Assembly (NCBI RefSeq): GCF_037975245.1
Contig: NC_092563.1
Coordinates: 1,265,001 to 1,329,000, forward strand
Source: Apostichopus japonicus
Taxonomy: Eukaryota; Echinodermata; Holothuroidea; Aspidochirotida; Stichopodidae
Direction: 5' to 3'
Length of the DNA: 64,000 bases
Below, piece by piece: positions 11,381 to 23,949 of this stretch (position 1 is its first letter; each line of letters starts with the position of its first letter). Both the position numbers and the translations under genes were made by a program. The notes under the pieces were generated by a model. The model did no database searches, was not told the DNA's origin, and saw only the letters and a list, made by a program, of their open reading frames with translations.

Positions 11381-14065
11381 TCATTCCTCACAGTAGCTGT
11401 CTAATCGTTGCCATGGGTATAACACAGCAGGGGAGCTATCGTTGCCATGGGTATAATGTAATACAGCAGGTGAAGAGGTTACACAGCGTAAACTATATAT
11501 TGCTGCATTAACATCCTATAGAGCTCAATGATACTGTCTTTGATAGCCTCATAGTATAGATTCAATCTCTGTGTTGTTTTCATTTTCCCAGTTCTCGATG
11601 GTTTTCACGGTTGAGATTACTAAGCGAGCTACAAGCTGTTGGTAGGGATGTCAGGTTGTTGTCATTGATCATAAAGCATTTCCTGAGATTGAAGGACAAT
11701 TCCGTTATTATAGAAACATATAGTTACACTTGTTACCATGTTAACGAGCTGAGATAATCATGACAAATCTGTTTCCGGTCTGGATTTCTTCTAAGCACTT
11801 ACATGTGACCAGGCGATAGTACATAATCTAGCATATAATATCTAGAATGGGCCATTGACTGTGAAATTAATTCGTCAATGTTATGTGGTCTCTAAAGCTC
11901 TGTAGAAGTTTTCACTCATAAGTTAGTAAATACCACACTGAGAGCGGAGTGGCGGGGGGGGGGGGGGGTGGGGGTGAAATGTACACCCTACTTAATTCTA
12001 GCCCAATCAGCTAGTTGAGCTTGCCATTGCACACCCTGTAAATTATCTTGCAGTTAAGGCTTCTGTCCATATATAGAGTAAATTATTTTGCCGACAAATT
12101 TTCATTTTCATAATCAGGGTTGTTTATCTCAAGTAGAAGAAAGAGAATTACTCATATGCATATTATATATATCCATTTATCATTAACATTAACGTGATAA
12201 GCGAAGTTGACTATACATAGGGCTTAGTTATTATACGATTACATGAAAATCATAAGTTTGAATTGACCCTACTTTTTATTATTTCTTAATGTAACCCGAT
12301 GGACATTCCGGGCTTCTGTAAGACTGTCCAGAGGATTATGCTGTATTTATTTGTTATGCAATTTATGTGCCCAGACCAAGTAATGGAACTGAAGAGTATA
12401 GCAAGGTGAAATAACCTACACTGGTTTCATTATTGCCAAAGAGACAATTAATCACTTTATTTACTCATGATTTAATTAATACAATGTTTTGGGATGGTGG
12501 TTGGATCTGTTTAGTATGAATCTCTTAATATTTCCAGTCATGATTTGATTAGGAATGCTTGGCTCTAAGTTCCTTTTCGAGTGTATTCGACGGAGTCGGT
12601 ATTCTGACCAATTCCTATTCTGAGAAGTGCTTTATTTTTTAAATTAAAAATTTTGTTAGCTTTTTAGATGGGACCATCCTGTTTAATGCCATAGTATACA
12701 TACCAAAGCACAAGTGTCCAGCTTCCCCTCACCCAGATGAGATACTGGTGGTACATGTTTAATATGCAAATGGCTAATTAATGTTACAATCAGCCAGCAG
12801 TGGCTGATTGGCTTAGAACGGTTGCTAACCCGACCACTAAAGTTGTCCGGCCAATCATAGTTAAGGGGTGAACTTATGGCACCGTAATCTGTATTTAGAA
12901 TCCATGCTAACCATGAGATGAGGGAGAAGAAGATTATTGTTGATATTTATCTTAAAGAGCCTGAGAAGTTTGCCTTTTCTCTGGAGAGATTCCCGTCTCA
13001 GAATCTCCCATCTGTATAGTATATAGCCTCTTATTCTTTTCTAGTTGGCTAGAAAGTTTTAAGTCCAAAGATGTGACTTAGATATTTTCTTTGCACATGT
13101 TGTAAATATTTTCCATATCTAACCTCAATGCACAACATCTTGAAGTTTCTGCACCGGACAAAGTTGTTGTACTACTGACCATGTTTTTCCTACGTTTGTA
13201 AAGGAACTCGGTCACTTTCGTTACTTAAAGTATACTCAGAGATGAAGTTTCCTTCCTCTAATAAGTTTGAACTTACCTATTGAAGCCGATTACGTATTGA
13301 TGTTTAACCTGGAACTCTAACATGATCACATATCTCAAGTATCCAGTGTTCTGAATATCATCGAGGAGAACTGATTATTTCCGTTATCCGGAACGGCATG
13401 TCAAATCATGCCTCACTGCACCTTGTGTCATGTTGTTTGGATACTGTACATTTCCATTTCCGACGTACACATTAGCGATCGTCACACGCAAAAACATCAA
13501 TCATTTTGATACACTGAAACACAAACGGACGACGATCAACGAACAACTAAATATGTGGCGCTCTTCAAAAATAAAAACCAATTCGAACTAAATGGACGAT
13601 CTCGCGCAAAATTCAAAACAAAACACGAAAAAGAATACAGCGATATTAGAAAGAACCCAAGCTATTCATGCAAAGAGCAATAACTGTTAATGACGTCATG
13701 AAACTTTTTTTTTTCTTCGGCGCACCTAAGTGACATGAGCCTTAGTTCCTTTTTAGAGAAGGAACCCTACCATGTGCCGGGATTTGCATGCACTGTGTTA
13801 TTTATACACAGCACTGCGTGTTGATACAATGCCAAATCAGCAGTACAAAAATCCTGATTACTTCGGTTGACGTTTCCTAAAATTGAACTAACGAAAACCA
13901 CTCTTCCCATAACATTTGTCAATATTGTCCTCCAATCGTTGATACCTATACTTTTAGTCATTTCTGTGATCGCATAGCATACTCAAGGTGCATTCAACAT
14001 CGTCAGTGGTGCGTCATGTACATATGTACGTAATATTATGGTGCGCGAAGTATGACATAAGTCCT
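11381..14065. other. unassigned DNA
   Basis: No gene is recognised. A two-unit direct repeat sharing ATCGTTGCCATGGGTATAA occurs at 11400-11475, and a run of 15 G at 11954-11968. Confidence 0.5.
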
Positions 14066-14205
14066 GAAATCGACATATGTCGAATTAAATTGACATATGT
14101 CGGTTTCTCGTGCTCTCATTGGACGACCAGTTGCACATGTTGTGTTGTGCTCTGATTGGAAGAAACCGACATATGTCAAATTTAATTGTCATATGGCGAT
14201 TTGCG
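14066..14205. repeat. small foldback element with CGACATATGTCG palindromes
   Basis: The palindrome CGACATATGTCG or a close variant occurs four times: 14071-14082, 14091-14102, 14167-14178 and near 14187-14197. The two pairs are inverted relative to each other (GAATTAAATTG against CAAATTTAATTG between motifs), with CTCTNATTGG segments in the centre. It looks like a non-autonomous foldback repeat. Confidence 0.5.
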
Positions 14206-15764
14206 TGCTATGGTTGAATTATAAATGCATATTAACAGGCCCCAGAATCCAAGCAGTTGAAATTAGAATAGCTAGACGTAATGTTCACAGCGTTCTTTTC
14301 ATCAAGATTTGCATAAATGCCAAGATTGGAGATTAGGACCATGCATGGAAGAACCAACAAAAAAAAAACCCAGCAGTATCTTGATATGCATTAATTGGTT
14401 GTGCAAACCTATCCGGACAGCATTGCTTTTTGTCAATGCCAATATAGTCAACAACCGGATCTTAGCATCATACCTGGCTAGACGCGACCTCAAGACGAGT
14501 TTCCATGTAGCACATACAGGTACAGTTGACATACTGTTGTATATATACTGTGGACAACCCTCCTGATATTGTTTAAGATAAAAACATTTCGGATCGATAT
14601 TTCTTGAATTCGACAGCTAATGACTTCCTTCCCACAAGCACAGCATGATGCTGGACAGCCAATCAACAGTTATGATATGGATCGGATAAAGAAAATTCGC
14701 AGCATTGACAGCGATGGAAGTTTGAAACCGAACACAATAGGAGGTCCAGCGTTCGAGCCCTGGTGGGCTTAACTGGTAAGGTGGAGTTTTCAACTAGGAG
14801 ATAGCCACAACTATTTCATTTGAAAAGGCCTTGTAAATGGTAAAAGAATCCAAGATGAACCGGTCAGTCACATTACGTGAAGTATACCTCATCAAATGCG
14901 CCCGGAATTATTCTACGCTGTTGCTTATACCCGGGAGCAAATATTGGCTAAGCCTATACCGCCGGAGGCGTGACTTTAATAAATAAATCATTACAAATTC
15001 ATTATCATTCTTGAACTCAAGGAAGTACATCGCTTGCCTTGAGGAAAGAATAATAATTCTTAGACCTGGTCTCCTAGCCGTATCCATGTAAGAAGATAAG
15101 AAGTACTTCTTTACGATAAAAACACGTTCTATGATTCAATATGATTTATTTATTTATTTATTAACAATAATAACATGTTAATTTTAAGCTATATCTTGCA
15201 TTACATTCAGTTAATATAGCCTATACTACCAAGCTGATCCTTGAAAGGAATGGTAGTCAAGGTACCTGAATACACATTCTGTTACTTTAGTTCATCAAAT
15301 CGCAACACTGAAAACTTGAGATGAACAGTAAAAAAGAAACAAATGCAAATGAAAAAATGATGGAAAAAATTACATTGAGGCTTAAATGTTTGAGAAACAA
15401 ACCTTTGTATGTATTGTTGAATGTAAAAGGTTAATATCTCAGAAGAGGCAAATGTTTATAGTATTTTAGCATCAGTCAAGCGATTGTAACTGCACGGATA
15501 GATATACGTTATTTAGTTTATTGGGCAAATTTACATGGCACGGTCAATGCATGTGCTGCAAAGTTACAACACAATGTAACTTTATTTGGACGAGGTGTAA
15601 CTCATTTAAATGACTGTCTTGAACATTTGGTTTTAAATAAATAAAAGTTATTAAACCTAAGTCAATGGAACAACGTTAGTGGATCACTATTCAAAAAGCG
15701 GATGATCCCAATGTAGAGATTAGAGAGATAAGTGACTCGAGACATTGCTTAGTTCGAGGCGAGT
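14206..15764. other. unassigned DNA outside the inverted duplication
   Basis: No coding exon is recognised. A short (ATTT)n stretch occurs near 15144-15163, and GTTCGAGCCC at about 14749 weakly resembles a Pol III B box. This sequence has no counterpart beyond 61457, so it lies outside the duplication. Confidence 0.5.
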
Positions 15765-16627
15765 CGTATGTCGTTTCAGCCACGGCATTGATGTCCCCTT
15801 TATCGCCCTTGAAAGTCAGTTTATCCGACGGACGAGAGCTGTATCCCAGTATCTGACCACTTTTGTCAAATACTGAGGTATAGGCATAGACACCCTCCTC
15901 TTATCAGCCCTATGATGGACCAATTACGGACACTTAAGTTTGTTTCGAAAAGGAGTAAAAAAACAAACTTAACTATCGTTTCCTCAATGTGCAAAGCTTT
16001 ATAGAAATATAGCACATCATTATACCCTAATAGCACTCTGATCACAAATAGGTTCAACCTCCAAATATACATAGTAACAACACAAGTGAACGCCAGTAAA
16101 TCCTGAATACACTTAAATTCTTAATGTGATACATTACAGTTGTTTCAATAGGCTAACAATGGCGCTTCTCCTATCAGATAACGTGTTGTGGTACTGAACT
16201 CACATAAAATCTAAATTTGTATTCGTACATTCTTAGAAAGTAAATTGCGTAGTAATTAATGAGATCGTGCTCTCAACGAATCAACACAAGTATTTGCGTT
16301 TCCATCATGTTCCTTGATAAAAATGCAATTGAGACCCCTCTACAATTGAAAAAGGCACCCGATCATACCTTACGAATATTACTCTGCAATTAAAAATAAA
16401 CAGCATTACGGTCAATTAACCCGATCCATTGATCAAAACAAGAACAGGTTGTTGGTTTTTAGCCCATTGCTCGACATCACAAGTTGAGGTACACGCATAA
16501 CCTCAATAAAACAATGTGCATAACATTTCCAAACTTTAAATCAAACATCATACTAAAATATGAAGCTGACTTGATTACGTGATCCATGTATTATGTATAA
16601 ACTTTCTTTAATATCAGACTGTTCGCT
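15765..16627 (-). other. 3' flank of sulfotransferase copy A
   Basis: Downstream of the stop codon of copy A. It is matched by 60593-61457 in the other arm, including a segment with CCGTCGGATAAACTGAC in reverse, but shows no open exon. I see no convincing AATAAA close to the stop in either copy, so the 3'UTR end is undefined. Confidence 0.5.
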
Positions 16628-16815
16628 TTAATAACCCCATGTGTATTTCTGGTCTTTCAGTAATTCAGAGAGGCGTTGATTCCACGGACGGTAAAACGTC
16701 TGCAAGTGTTTTCGTGTAGATGGCCACATTGTCATATTTCTCTTTTTCGCTCGTGCGTTCACGTTCTTCCTATTCCGACTTACGATGGAGTTTAACGTCT
16801 CAGTAGGTAAAGGGT
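16628..16815 (-). CDS. CHST15: copy A last exon (C-terminus)
   Basis: Acceptor CCCATAG; encodes (D)[17 protein letters not shown] through [17 protein letters not shown] to YTWGY and the TAA stop. The FYRPWN...L segment is the conserved C-terminal motif of this sulfotransferase group. It differs from copy B at 2 of 61 residues. Confidence 0.9.
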
Positions 16816-19800
16816 CTATGGGAGCAGAAAAATACAAACGAAGATTGTAAACGGTCTATAGGTGCAAAAAAAGAAAAACGAAGATAAGGAGAAATGCTAA
16901 ATGCAATGAGTTATCTGTCTAAGTAGAATTTAAAATATGAAAGGGCCCACATCCATGTCACTCCCCCTTCTTCCTACATATGAGGCATGCTGGGACCATG
17001 CCCATTCTTTGATATATACACTTGTACATTGCATTTACACCCACATCAGAAACAATTATGAAATGTAAATCACTTTTGTTCATCTAATGCATGAAATCAC
17101 ATTGGTTTAATTCAAGTTTCCTTTGTTTGTGAAACTGCAGAAACTTGAAAAGAACACATCCCGAGTAATCAACTTTTATCTAATGTCCATTCTTGGCCAC
17201 CGTACCTCGAATGTATTATTTTCTTTGCCATCAAGCAGGGGGGGGGGGGGGGAAACGAGAGAACAATTACTGATTGGAGATATTTCCATCGTTATCAAGA
17301 ATTTCCGAATCTTTATGTCGTAAATTACTCCTATTTGTCTCAAAATCAACCCAACAATTTCGAATTGATTTCGAGTTAAACAAAACATTAAACTGTAGAC
17401 TTCGTCGTTTAAACGACTGTATAGATTCCCGTGAATCAAATTCCTTAAAAAATAAAGTTGATGAAAGCAACAAACCTAATTCGAGATATTTTATCAATCG
17501 TTCTAATTCATTGATCGGGTTACTTTTCCAGTCTTCTAATCTCAGAACGTGGATATTCTTAGATCCAAACACTTCGATCCATTCTCGCAGGTACAAGAAA
17601 AACATCCCTTGGTAAAGTGTCTGTTGATTATGGAATAGGAAACATTAACGACATACGTCATTGCTTCTTAAGATCAAATTTGTCAAATCGGGTGGGTTTG
17701 GATATCATTCTCAATCGTTAAACAAAGTGTATGGTGCTTAAAAAAAGTGTAACTTTACACACGTTCAAACACAATAAGTTTAATATGTTGTAGACCGTTA
17801 CAAAGGTACTATAGTCCGAGCGGCTGAACAACGTTGTCTAACACTTTTGGTCATATCCTCTGGTCCAAAAACAAACTCTAGAAGAAATCAAATAATAATT
17901 TATAAATAGTATTGAGTGTCATCCTATAGTGCTGCTTTCATTTCAACAAATCATCAGAAATGATTAAAGTCACACAAATCTCATATCTTTGGCTTAGATG
18001 TGTGTCAGTTTTTTTTTTAAAGTAATTCTCCAATTCAAGGGAGACGGAAAAAACACAATCAGTTGGAGTCAGTTGGCGAATGCGTCAGGCTTATTTGGTT
18101 TAAAAAATATATATAGAAAATCTCTGACAAATATACGACGATATAAAGATACGTATCGCAGATTTCTTTAAGTAGGTAAGAAAAAAAGACATATAGATAA
18201 ACTTATAACGGTATAGAATGATTTGACCAGTCGTTTAGTTAATCTTATACAATGTGACTTCTACATTGTTATTTATTTTTCTGCATATTGCAAAGTTACA
18301 ACTTATCCCAACTGCGGCGTTAAAGGCGCACAGTATTGCCAGCAAAATTAACTCGAAAGTTATTTAAGGATTTAATGATCATAAGTACATATCACGGAAT
18401 TTCATTTACTCCCAACGGTCTTCCAAAGACATCATGAAGAGTGAAAGAGGTAATTAATGTCTCACTGAGGAAATATACGATGTTGAGGAAAGCTGTGAAA
18501 CAGTGCTGCTTGCATTGGTACAAGGACATGTGAAATTGAATGACCATAATTTGAATTTCTATCATATATGGTGGCAATACCGATAACCTCTTCAGTCTGC
18601 TGATGAATCTTACATTAATAGCTCAATGTAAAATCGCTGCAACATCACTAGTCTCCATATCAACCAGGGCGTCGTAGCATTATGCAGTCATATAAATAAT
18701 TTTATATATAATTAAATATTAGATAATCATATGAAGATAAACCATGCCAAATATACAAAAAGATCCACTAAAATTCATCTGATGGCAAGCACAGTGTCGC
18801 ATGTTTCTCCCATTTTCTTCCGGCCCGAATGAATCTCAATCGACTTTATAATCTCTTTTACGTTACTTGTCTACATCCAATGGAGGGCTTCGTTGCATGA
18901 TGTAGCTTGTCGGAATAGAGATGCAGCTCTCTGATGCAGTGTGTACAACTTGCAGTTACCTGAGCACATAAAATAACGCCCTCAGTTGGGTAGCATATAT
19001 ACGTTAGGTGTCCCCTTATACTCGTCTGGTCACGCCCAGGCCCGTAGCTATGAATGCAAAGGCACAATACTCATGTCCTGTCATAATGTGCACTTTAGTA
19101 CACACGGTGACGGCATAGATTGGAGGGGCTCAATAGTCTGTGTTGTGTTGCGGAGGGGGCTCAATAGACAATATTGGGCTGGAGAGGGGGGCTTAATACA
19201 CCATATTGGGTGGGGAGGGGTTCTGTAGTCTGTATTAGGCTGGGAGGGTGCTCTGTAGTCTGTGTTTGGATGGGGAGGGGTCTGGCTACTGGTCTAGCAA
19301 CGCGACTGCCGATACCTTCAGTCATGATGATTATCCTGAATCCAACATAATAACGTCAAGTTATTAAACAACAGTTACGTACGTTAAAAAGAGGTGATTC
19401 CGGCCTTTCCCCATTCATGAACGCACAATACAACGGTGTGTGTATTGATTCACACTTCGCTGCTTTCTTGAGCAATTGCTTGGTTTTGATATGAAAGGTC
19501 CTTGGGTTTTGCTTTGCATTGTATGTAATCATGTAAGTAGTCCATAATCTAAGAATAGAAAGAAATCAAATGAGTAGCTCTTACATATACCCATATTGGA
19601 ACTTGGGTTGACAACATTGGAAAATAATTTTATTTTGCTTCGTTATAAATTATTTGCCCTTGTGCAGTTAAGAAATATATGGCTGGGGCACCCCCTCCCC
19701 CACCCAGTGAAGTCAGTTTTCTCTCCTCTCGCTGGCTCTAGTTCTTTAATGTTATTAACGCTTCCAATCTGAACCAAAATATAGGCTTGTCTTCTTTACC

Positions 19801-22800
19801 CCTACTTCTACATAACCGTTATGTTGGCATAAATGAAGTCAATTAATGGTGTTTAATGTGTTATTTCTGAGAATTTAGTATAATTTTCTTTTATGGCTGC
19901 TCATAGTTGAATGTCAAATCAGAATCAGCAGTTTGATTTAGTTCTTATTCTTCAATGCGACATTTTTATCTCCTTCAACTTTTGAACTTGTTTCAGTTGT
20001 GTCCATTCTCGAACACCACGCATCTCCATGCACGTATAGGCCATACAGTGTAAGTAATAGCAACGCAAGACCTGAGCTCGCTACGACAACCCAACACATA
20101 TGGCATTGACAATATTAATGATATATCACATGAGTGAAAACTCTGTTCTGATTGGTTGATCACGCTTAGTATATAGACAGTCGTTGTGATTGGTCGTTTC
20201 CGTTTGCATGCCATTAAAGCAAATTCAGCTTGAAGTAACGACGCATTGCGCACATATAATATACCACGTGTATAACGACCAACCCCCCCCCCCCACCCTA
20301 CCCACACATTGATAATCCGTTAACAGGGCAACACGACGATTTAATAACGTCAAAAATGGTGGGTTTGCATCTATGAGAGAATACTATCATGGACGCTGCA
20401 ATTAGGTAACCTACATGAAGTTTTAAGCTTTATAAATATATTGAAAGTACTTTTCCACAGGGTCTCTTAGTGTCACGGTTATCTTGGCAGTTGGCTGGAC
20501 TGCATGAATTAAATCTGACAAAAAGACTGGTGGATCGGTCTGATTGGGGAAATGCCTCTTCCAGTTGTAGATTCCAAGACCCCAAAGGTTGGAAATAGAA
20601 GCGTCACCTGTACGAGACAAAGAGTACAGAATTACCACAAATTTGGTTCTATTTGTGAATTCATCTGTTTAAATCAGAATGAATAATCAGGACTGAACTT
20701 TGATGTCCTTGATTATATTTCAATCATGTATTCAGAGAGAAGTTCATTTATTATAAGGTATAAAAATATTCAAATGCGTCACATTTTAGGATAAGAGAAG
20801 GTTTAGTCAGTCAGATTAGGCTCAGCATTCAATCAACCATATATCCAGTTAAGGACAAGATCATTGGGTAAGCCAACAGTTTGGATGGAATACATTTCTC
20901 TTTGTCGCCCTGTTTGCCGTCGAAAGTATCCCGTTAAGTTTTCTTTGCAGCCTAGTTATCTTTGTTACAAAGTTGATAATTACATAATTAAACTTACCAA
21001 AAATAAGCTTAGGGTTTTTCTGTATCAGCTCCACAGATTGATTTTTGTATAAGTTTAAGTACCATTGTACAGAACTATCGTCGTCTTGGCCTGTTTCCTT
21101 ACGAATGTGTAACACTGCAATCAGAACGTACGGACATGCTCACTTCGTGTTGAGAAAGGTATGGAACGCCAAAAGGACTACAACTGATGATATATTATAT
21201 GATCATAATATATAAATAATAATACATAAATACTAATATACAGAAAAGACACCATAATATACTAAGTTTAAACGGTTATAATAGTGTTAACATGATGATT
21301 ATAATAAATCCACGTTAAAAATAAGAAAATAAACGATAATAATAATAAAAATAAAACAATACTATTAAAACTGCTTACGATACAAAACACAAGTGTATGC
21401 ATATCAGCATGAATACGTGCATGCATATGCATATTATTCATAAGGTGGACCTCACGACTCACATGAAAGGTAGCTGATTGTTGTTTTCACTGTTGTAGAG
21501 TGTTGTTCTTGTGTGTGACGTGTTTACCCGTATGTAACCAATCACAAATTACGATACAAAAGTAATTATCATCCGGTCCACGACGGGAACAAAATGGAAT
21601 GGTTGCACAATTGTGCTGTGGGGAATGTGTTAGAGGGAATGCTATACCCTTTATAACTAATACAAATGTCCAAACTATCATACATATGCATACGTATATG
21701 CATATGTATGAGATTTTATGATACAGAAGTGCTCTTATCCGGTCCGGTCAAGAATACCATGGGTACACAACTGTGCTGACAGCAAGTTAGAGGGAATTCG
21801 TTATGTCCAAAATCTCATACATTTGCATTCGCATATAAAAACTAAGCGCTGGTTGTCGTAAACAGTTTAGATTACCATCGTGTACTTTCGTATTATAAAC
21901 GTCAGGCCAACTTACTTTTACACATTATTATAATCGTGTAATTTCTTATTATCGACATACAGTTTCTTATTATGATCATGTACTTTGTTATTATAATCGT
22001 GAAGATTCTTATTATAATCGTGTTTCTTCTGTATATTATCGTGTTTAATCGGTAAATTATCGTATGCAATTTAGTATATTATCTTCTAAAATTACTATAG
22101 GCTATATTATATACAATTATATTATCATCATCTGTTTTGGTCCTTTTGGCGTCCATAAAAAAGTGCCATCATACCATAGAGCAGAATATCATACATACAT
22201 CGTCAATGCTGTGTAATAGTGTATAATTGTGATATTTCCCGTACCTATCAAAGAAACATTTGTTGTGCTGACTGCATTTGGGAAATGTTAGTTTTTAAGT
22301 AGGCAGCTTTATGATAACATCACAAAGCCACACGTACAAAATGGTTAATTATGAACTATGATGGACTTTAAACTTGATGCGTGTATGTCTCGGAATTGTG
22401 AGTACTGCTCCCGCTATATACTATACGTTCAAATTCCAAAGTTACAACCCAATTACAACGCGCCGCTTGAAAAAATGACTGTAACTGTCATGCTTTAATT
22501 GGTAATTAAAGTAAAAGCCTGCATGACCAAGAGCTGTTGTGCCTTGTTATGTGAACTTTTGCTTCTTGTTTCATAACTCACCAAGGTCTTTGTGAATAGG
22601 AGTATTTGTGTACCCAAGTCTTCTCCACGCCCACCAGTGTGGTTCCTTAGCAACAGGTAGTACATCCGGGTGTTGAATTAATTTGTCCCAGAGATCTGTA
22701 GTTCCACACTTATAGGAGCCGAGCTGGTAGAAATATGGCACACACTGAAGCTCTGTCCCCTCGTACCAGCAAGGATTTCGAAATTCAGATGAAAAGTTAT

Positions 22801-23571
22801 CAGGAAAGCGACCCATGACCTGAAATTTAATCATTGATCATAAAATGATGGCATGGGTTGGACAAAATATTAGTAAAAATTGGATCTATCGTGAATACTT
22901 GTATTTGGTTCTCAATTAAAATAAAAAAATTATTCCTGAAAAAAAGTTTATTCCCTACCCTCTTCACTTAATCCTCGTTTTGTCCCTCTAAAAGTTTATC
23001 TCCTACCTATCCTCTTCCCCCTGTTGGTTTCTTTCTTCTCTCCATCCTTTGTCCACTAATCCCCTTACATCTATCTCCTCTGTGTTCACCCTGCTCATTA
23101 ACCTGTCTGTATTCTGTGTTTTTTTTTGTCCCTTCATGTGTTACTGTTACTTGTCATTCAGCGTCTGAAGAAGATCCTGATAGGACCGAAACGTCAGGTT
23201 TTCATACTTTTACACGTTTCTCAAGTAAGTAAGCAGAAATACGACATCACGTGATTGATGATTAGCTAGCTGTCAATAATATTGAAAGAACTTTATTAAT
23301 TTAACACACTAACCTGTTGTAAAAGACGTTCCCATCTCCTCTTTGGTATTCGCTGTCTTTGAGGTGGTCCTTTTGTAGCGCTCTCACCGTATTTGACCAA
23401 GTAGCTGTTGTTTTCTCTGCCCAGAGGAATGGCAGGTACGCGGAAGAGTTGCTCATTTGATAATATGCTACCTGGATAGGCTACATGCAGTTTGCTTACT
23501 TTCCATGTCAACGTGTAACTTAAAAAACATATGACGGTCAACACAAGACATCCAAATGTGATCATCAAAGC
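16628..23571 (-). CDS. CHST15: carbohydrate sulfotransferase 15-like protein, copy A (7 exons, 5' end missing)
   Basis: Predicted Golgi type II membrane sulfotransferase moving sulfate from PAPS to a glycosaminoglycan; CHST15 enzymes 6-O-sulfate GalNAc 4-sulfate in chondroitin sulfate. Joined exons are 23571-23314, 22819-22582, 21114-20998, 20607-20451, 19548-19383, 17620-17476 and 16815-16628, giving 422 codons plus a stop with matching phases. Order: signal-anchor helix (residues 4-22), basic stem, 5'-PAPS loop GSYKCGTTD near residue 123, KEPHWW, 3'-phosphate motif RDPVEK-LWTT across the exon 4/5 junction listed here, a two-Cys segment ([11 protein letters not shown]), the late VLRLEDW motif, and C-terminal FYRPWNQRL...YTWGY. 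Human CHST15 is longer (about 560 aa), mostly because the N-terminal part is not located. Sulfotransferase family is firm; CHST15 specificity is inferred. Copy B is at 47047-60592. Confidence 0.85.
17476..17620 (-). CDS. CHST15: copy A exon with VLRLEDW motif
   Basis: 145 bp, acceptor AATCAACAG, donor TTAG|GTTTGT. Encodes [18 protein letters not shown] then [20 protein letters not shown], matching the GLY..YL..WL...FLRLED block of CHST15-type enzymes. Only one residue differs from copy B. A 112-codon open frame on the opposite strand is a shadow of this exon. Confidence 0.9.
17621..19382 (-). other. intron 6 of copy A
   Basis: A 1.76-kb intron, against 8.6 kb in copy B, where a retroelement and a Ginger transposon have been inserted. 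It contains a G-rich minisatellite (19110-19280). A conserved open stretch at about 18440-18590 resembles an exon in copy A but is frameshifted and lacks the donor in copy B, so I do not call it coding. Confidence 0.7.
19110..19280 (-). repeat. 30-bp minisatellite in intron 6, about 5 units
   Basis: Degenerate tandem units of about 30 bp with GGGGAGGGG and CTCAATAGTCTGT cores. The same array in copy B (51130-51415) has about nine units. Confidence 0.75.
19383..19548 (-). CDS. CHST15: copy A two-cysteine exon
   Basis: 166 bp, acceptor TATTCTTAG, donor AAC|GTACGT. Encodes LWTTYMITYNAKQN...[13 protein letters not shown]...SPLFN. It continues the RDPVEK motif of the previous exon and has the two Cys seen at this place in CHST15. 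The alternative donor GGTAAC of copy B is TTTAAC here, while AAC|GTACGT is kept in both and gives the right phase; I used it. This is the most divergent catalytic-domain exon (16 of 55 residues differ from copy B). Confidence 0.85.
20451..20607 (-). CDS. CHST15: copy A exon with 3'-phosphate-binding motif
   Basis: 157 bp, acceptor GTACAG, donor GAAAA|GTACTT. Encodes [20 protein letters not shown] to [20 protein letters not shown] and RDPVEK. Reading on past the donor gives YFQYIYKA and a stop, which is intron sequence; copy B also reads YFQYI but then differs. Confidence 0.9.
20998..21114 (-). CDS. CHST15: copy A 117-bp exon
   Basis: Acceptor GATTGCAG, donor TTTTTG|GTAAGT. Encodes (V)[19 protein letters not shown] to NPKLIFG, between the PAPS loop and the 3'-phosphate motif. 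One residue differs from copy B. Confidence 0.9.
22582..22819 (-). CDS. CHST15: copy A exon with 5'-PAPS-binding loop
   Basis: 238 bp, acceptor TTTCAG, donor CCTTG|GTGAGT. Encodes [29 protein letters not shown] and [22 protein letters not shown] is the 5'-phosphosulfate-binding loop and KEPHWW is diagnostic of the CHST15-type group. Four of 79 residues differ from copy B, all in the first seven. Confidence 0.95.
22983..23210 (+). repeat. pyrimidine-rich repeat ending in a hammerhead-like core
   Basis: In intron 1 of copy A a CT-rich stretch ends with CTGAAGA (23165-23171), a short stem-loop, and GAAAC (23188-23192). This fits the hammerhead core CUGANGA-stem II-GAAA, but stem II has an A/C mismatch here and stems I/III are not evident. 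The inverted counterpart is at 47392-47640 in copy B. Confidence 0.35.
23314..23571 (-). CDS. CHST15: copy A first recognised exon (membrane anchor and stem)
   Basis: 258 bp, acceptor TTGCACAG, donor CAACAG|GTTAGT. Encodes the hydrophobic TFGCLVLTVICFLSYTL anchor and a luminal stem ending [18 protein letters not shown]. An uninterrupted frame runs upstream to ATG at 23697 (MFAFLKP), but in copy B that ATG meets an early stop and the frames differ. The pyrimidine-rich tract plus CAG supports a splice acceptor, so the true start is probably in an unseen upstream exon. Met at the third codon is a second possibility in copy A only (Thr in B). Confidence 0.75.
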
Positions 23572-23949
23572 CTGTGCAATAAGTAAACACAAACACACAA
23601 AAAACAAAGATAACATATATAAGATATTGACGGACGGAAGATCTTTTAAGCATTGAATTGGGACGTTTTTCAAGATAGGTTTCAGGAAGGCAAACACCCT
23701 TCATGAACAATTGATGATAGGCTACATAATAACATCTTTTAAATTCAGAACCCCCACTCATGAACTCCGAACTGAACACTAAAGCAGCGTCTGTCCTTTT
23801 GCTCCTTGAAATTTGACCTCAGTCTCCATTGATACTATGCATTTTGATAGTTTTTCACTTGGAAATGCCCTTGAATGTTAATTCAACGTTTGTCATTATA
23901 TCAGAGCAAAAAGTCACACTTTGCGCTTCCGCATTCAAACTTTAATCTC

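Noticed and set aside
17274-17615. A 113-codon frame on the plus strand (mirror at 59633-59935, minus)
   Set aside because: It is antisense to the VLRLEDW exon, which has sulfotransferase motifs and splice sites; the antisense frame has no recognisable domain.
18392-18577. Possible extra exon of copy A in intron 6
   Set aside because: The matching segment in copy B has a 14-bp deletion and no donor, and the reading shows no similarity to the expected protein; the seven exons already join in phase.
20423-20450. Extension of the RDPVEK exon into YFQYIYKA and a stop
   Set aside because: A donor GAAAA|GT follows RDPVEK in both copies, and the next exon (LWTTY...) completes the expected motif in phase.
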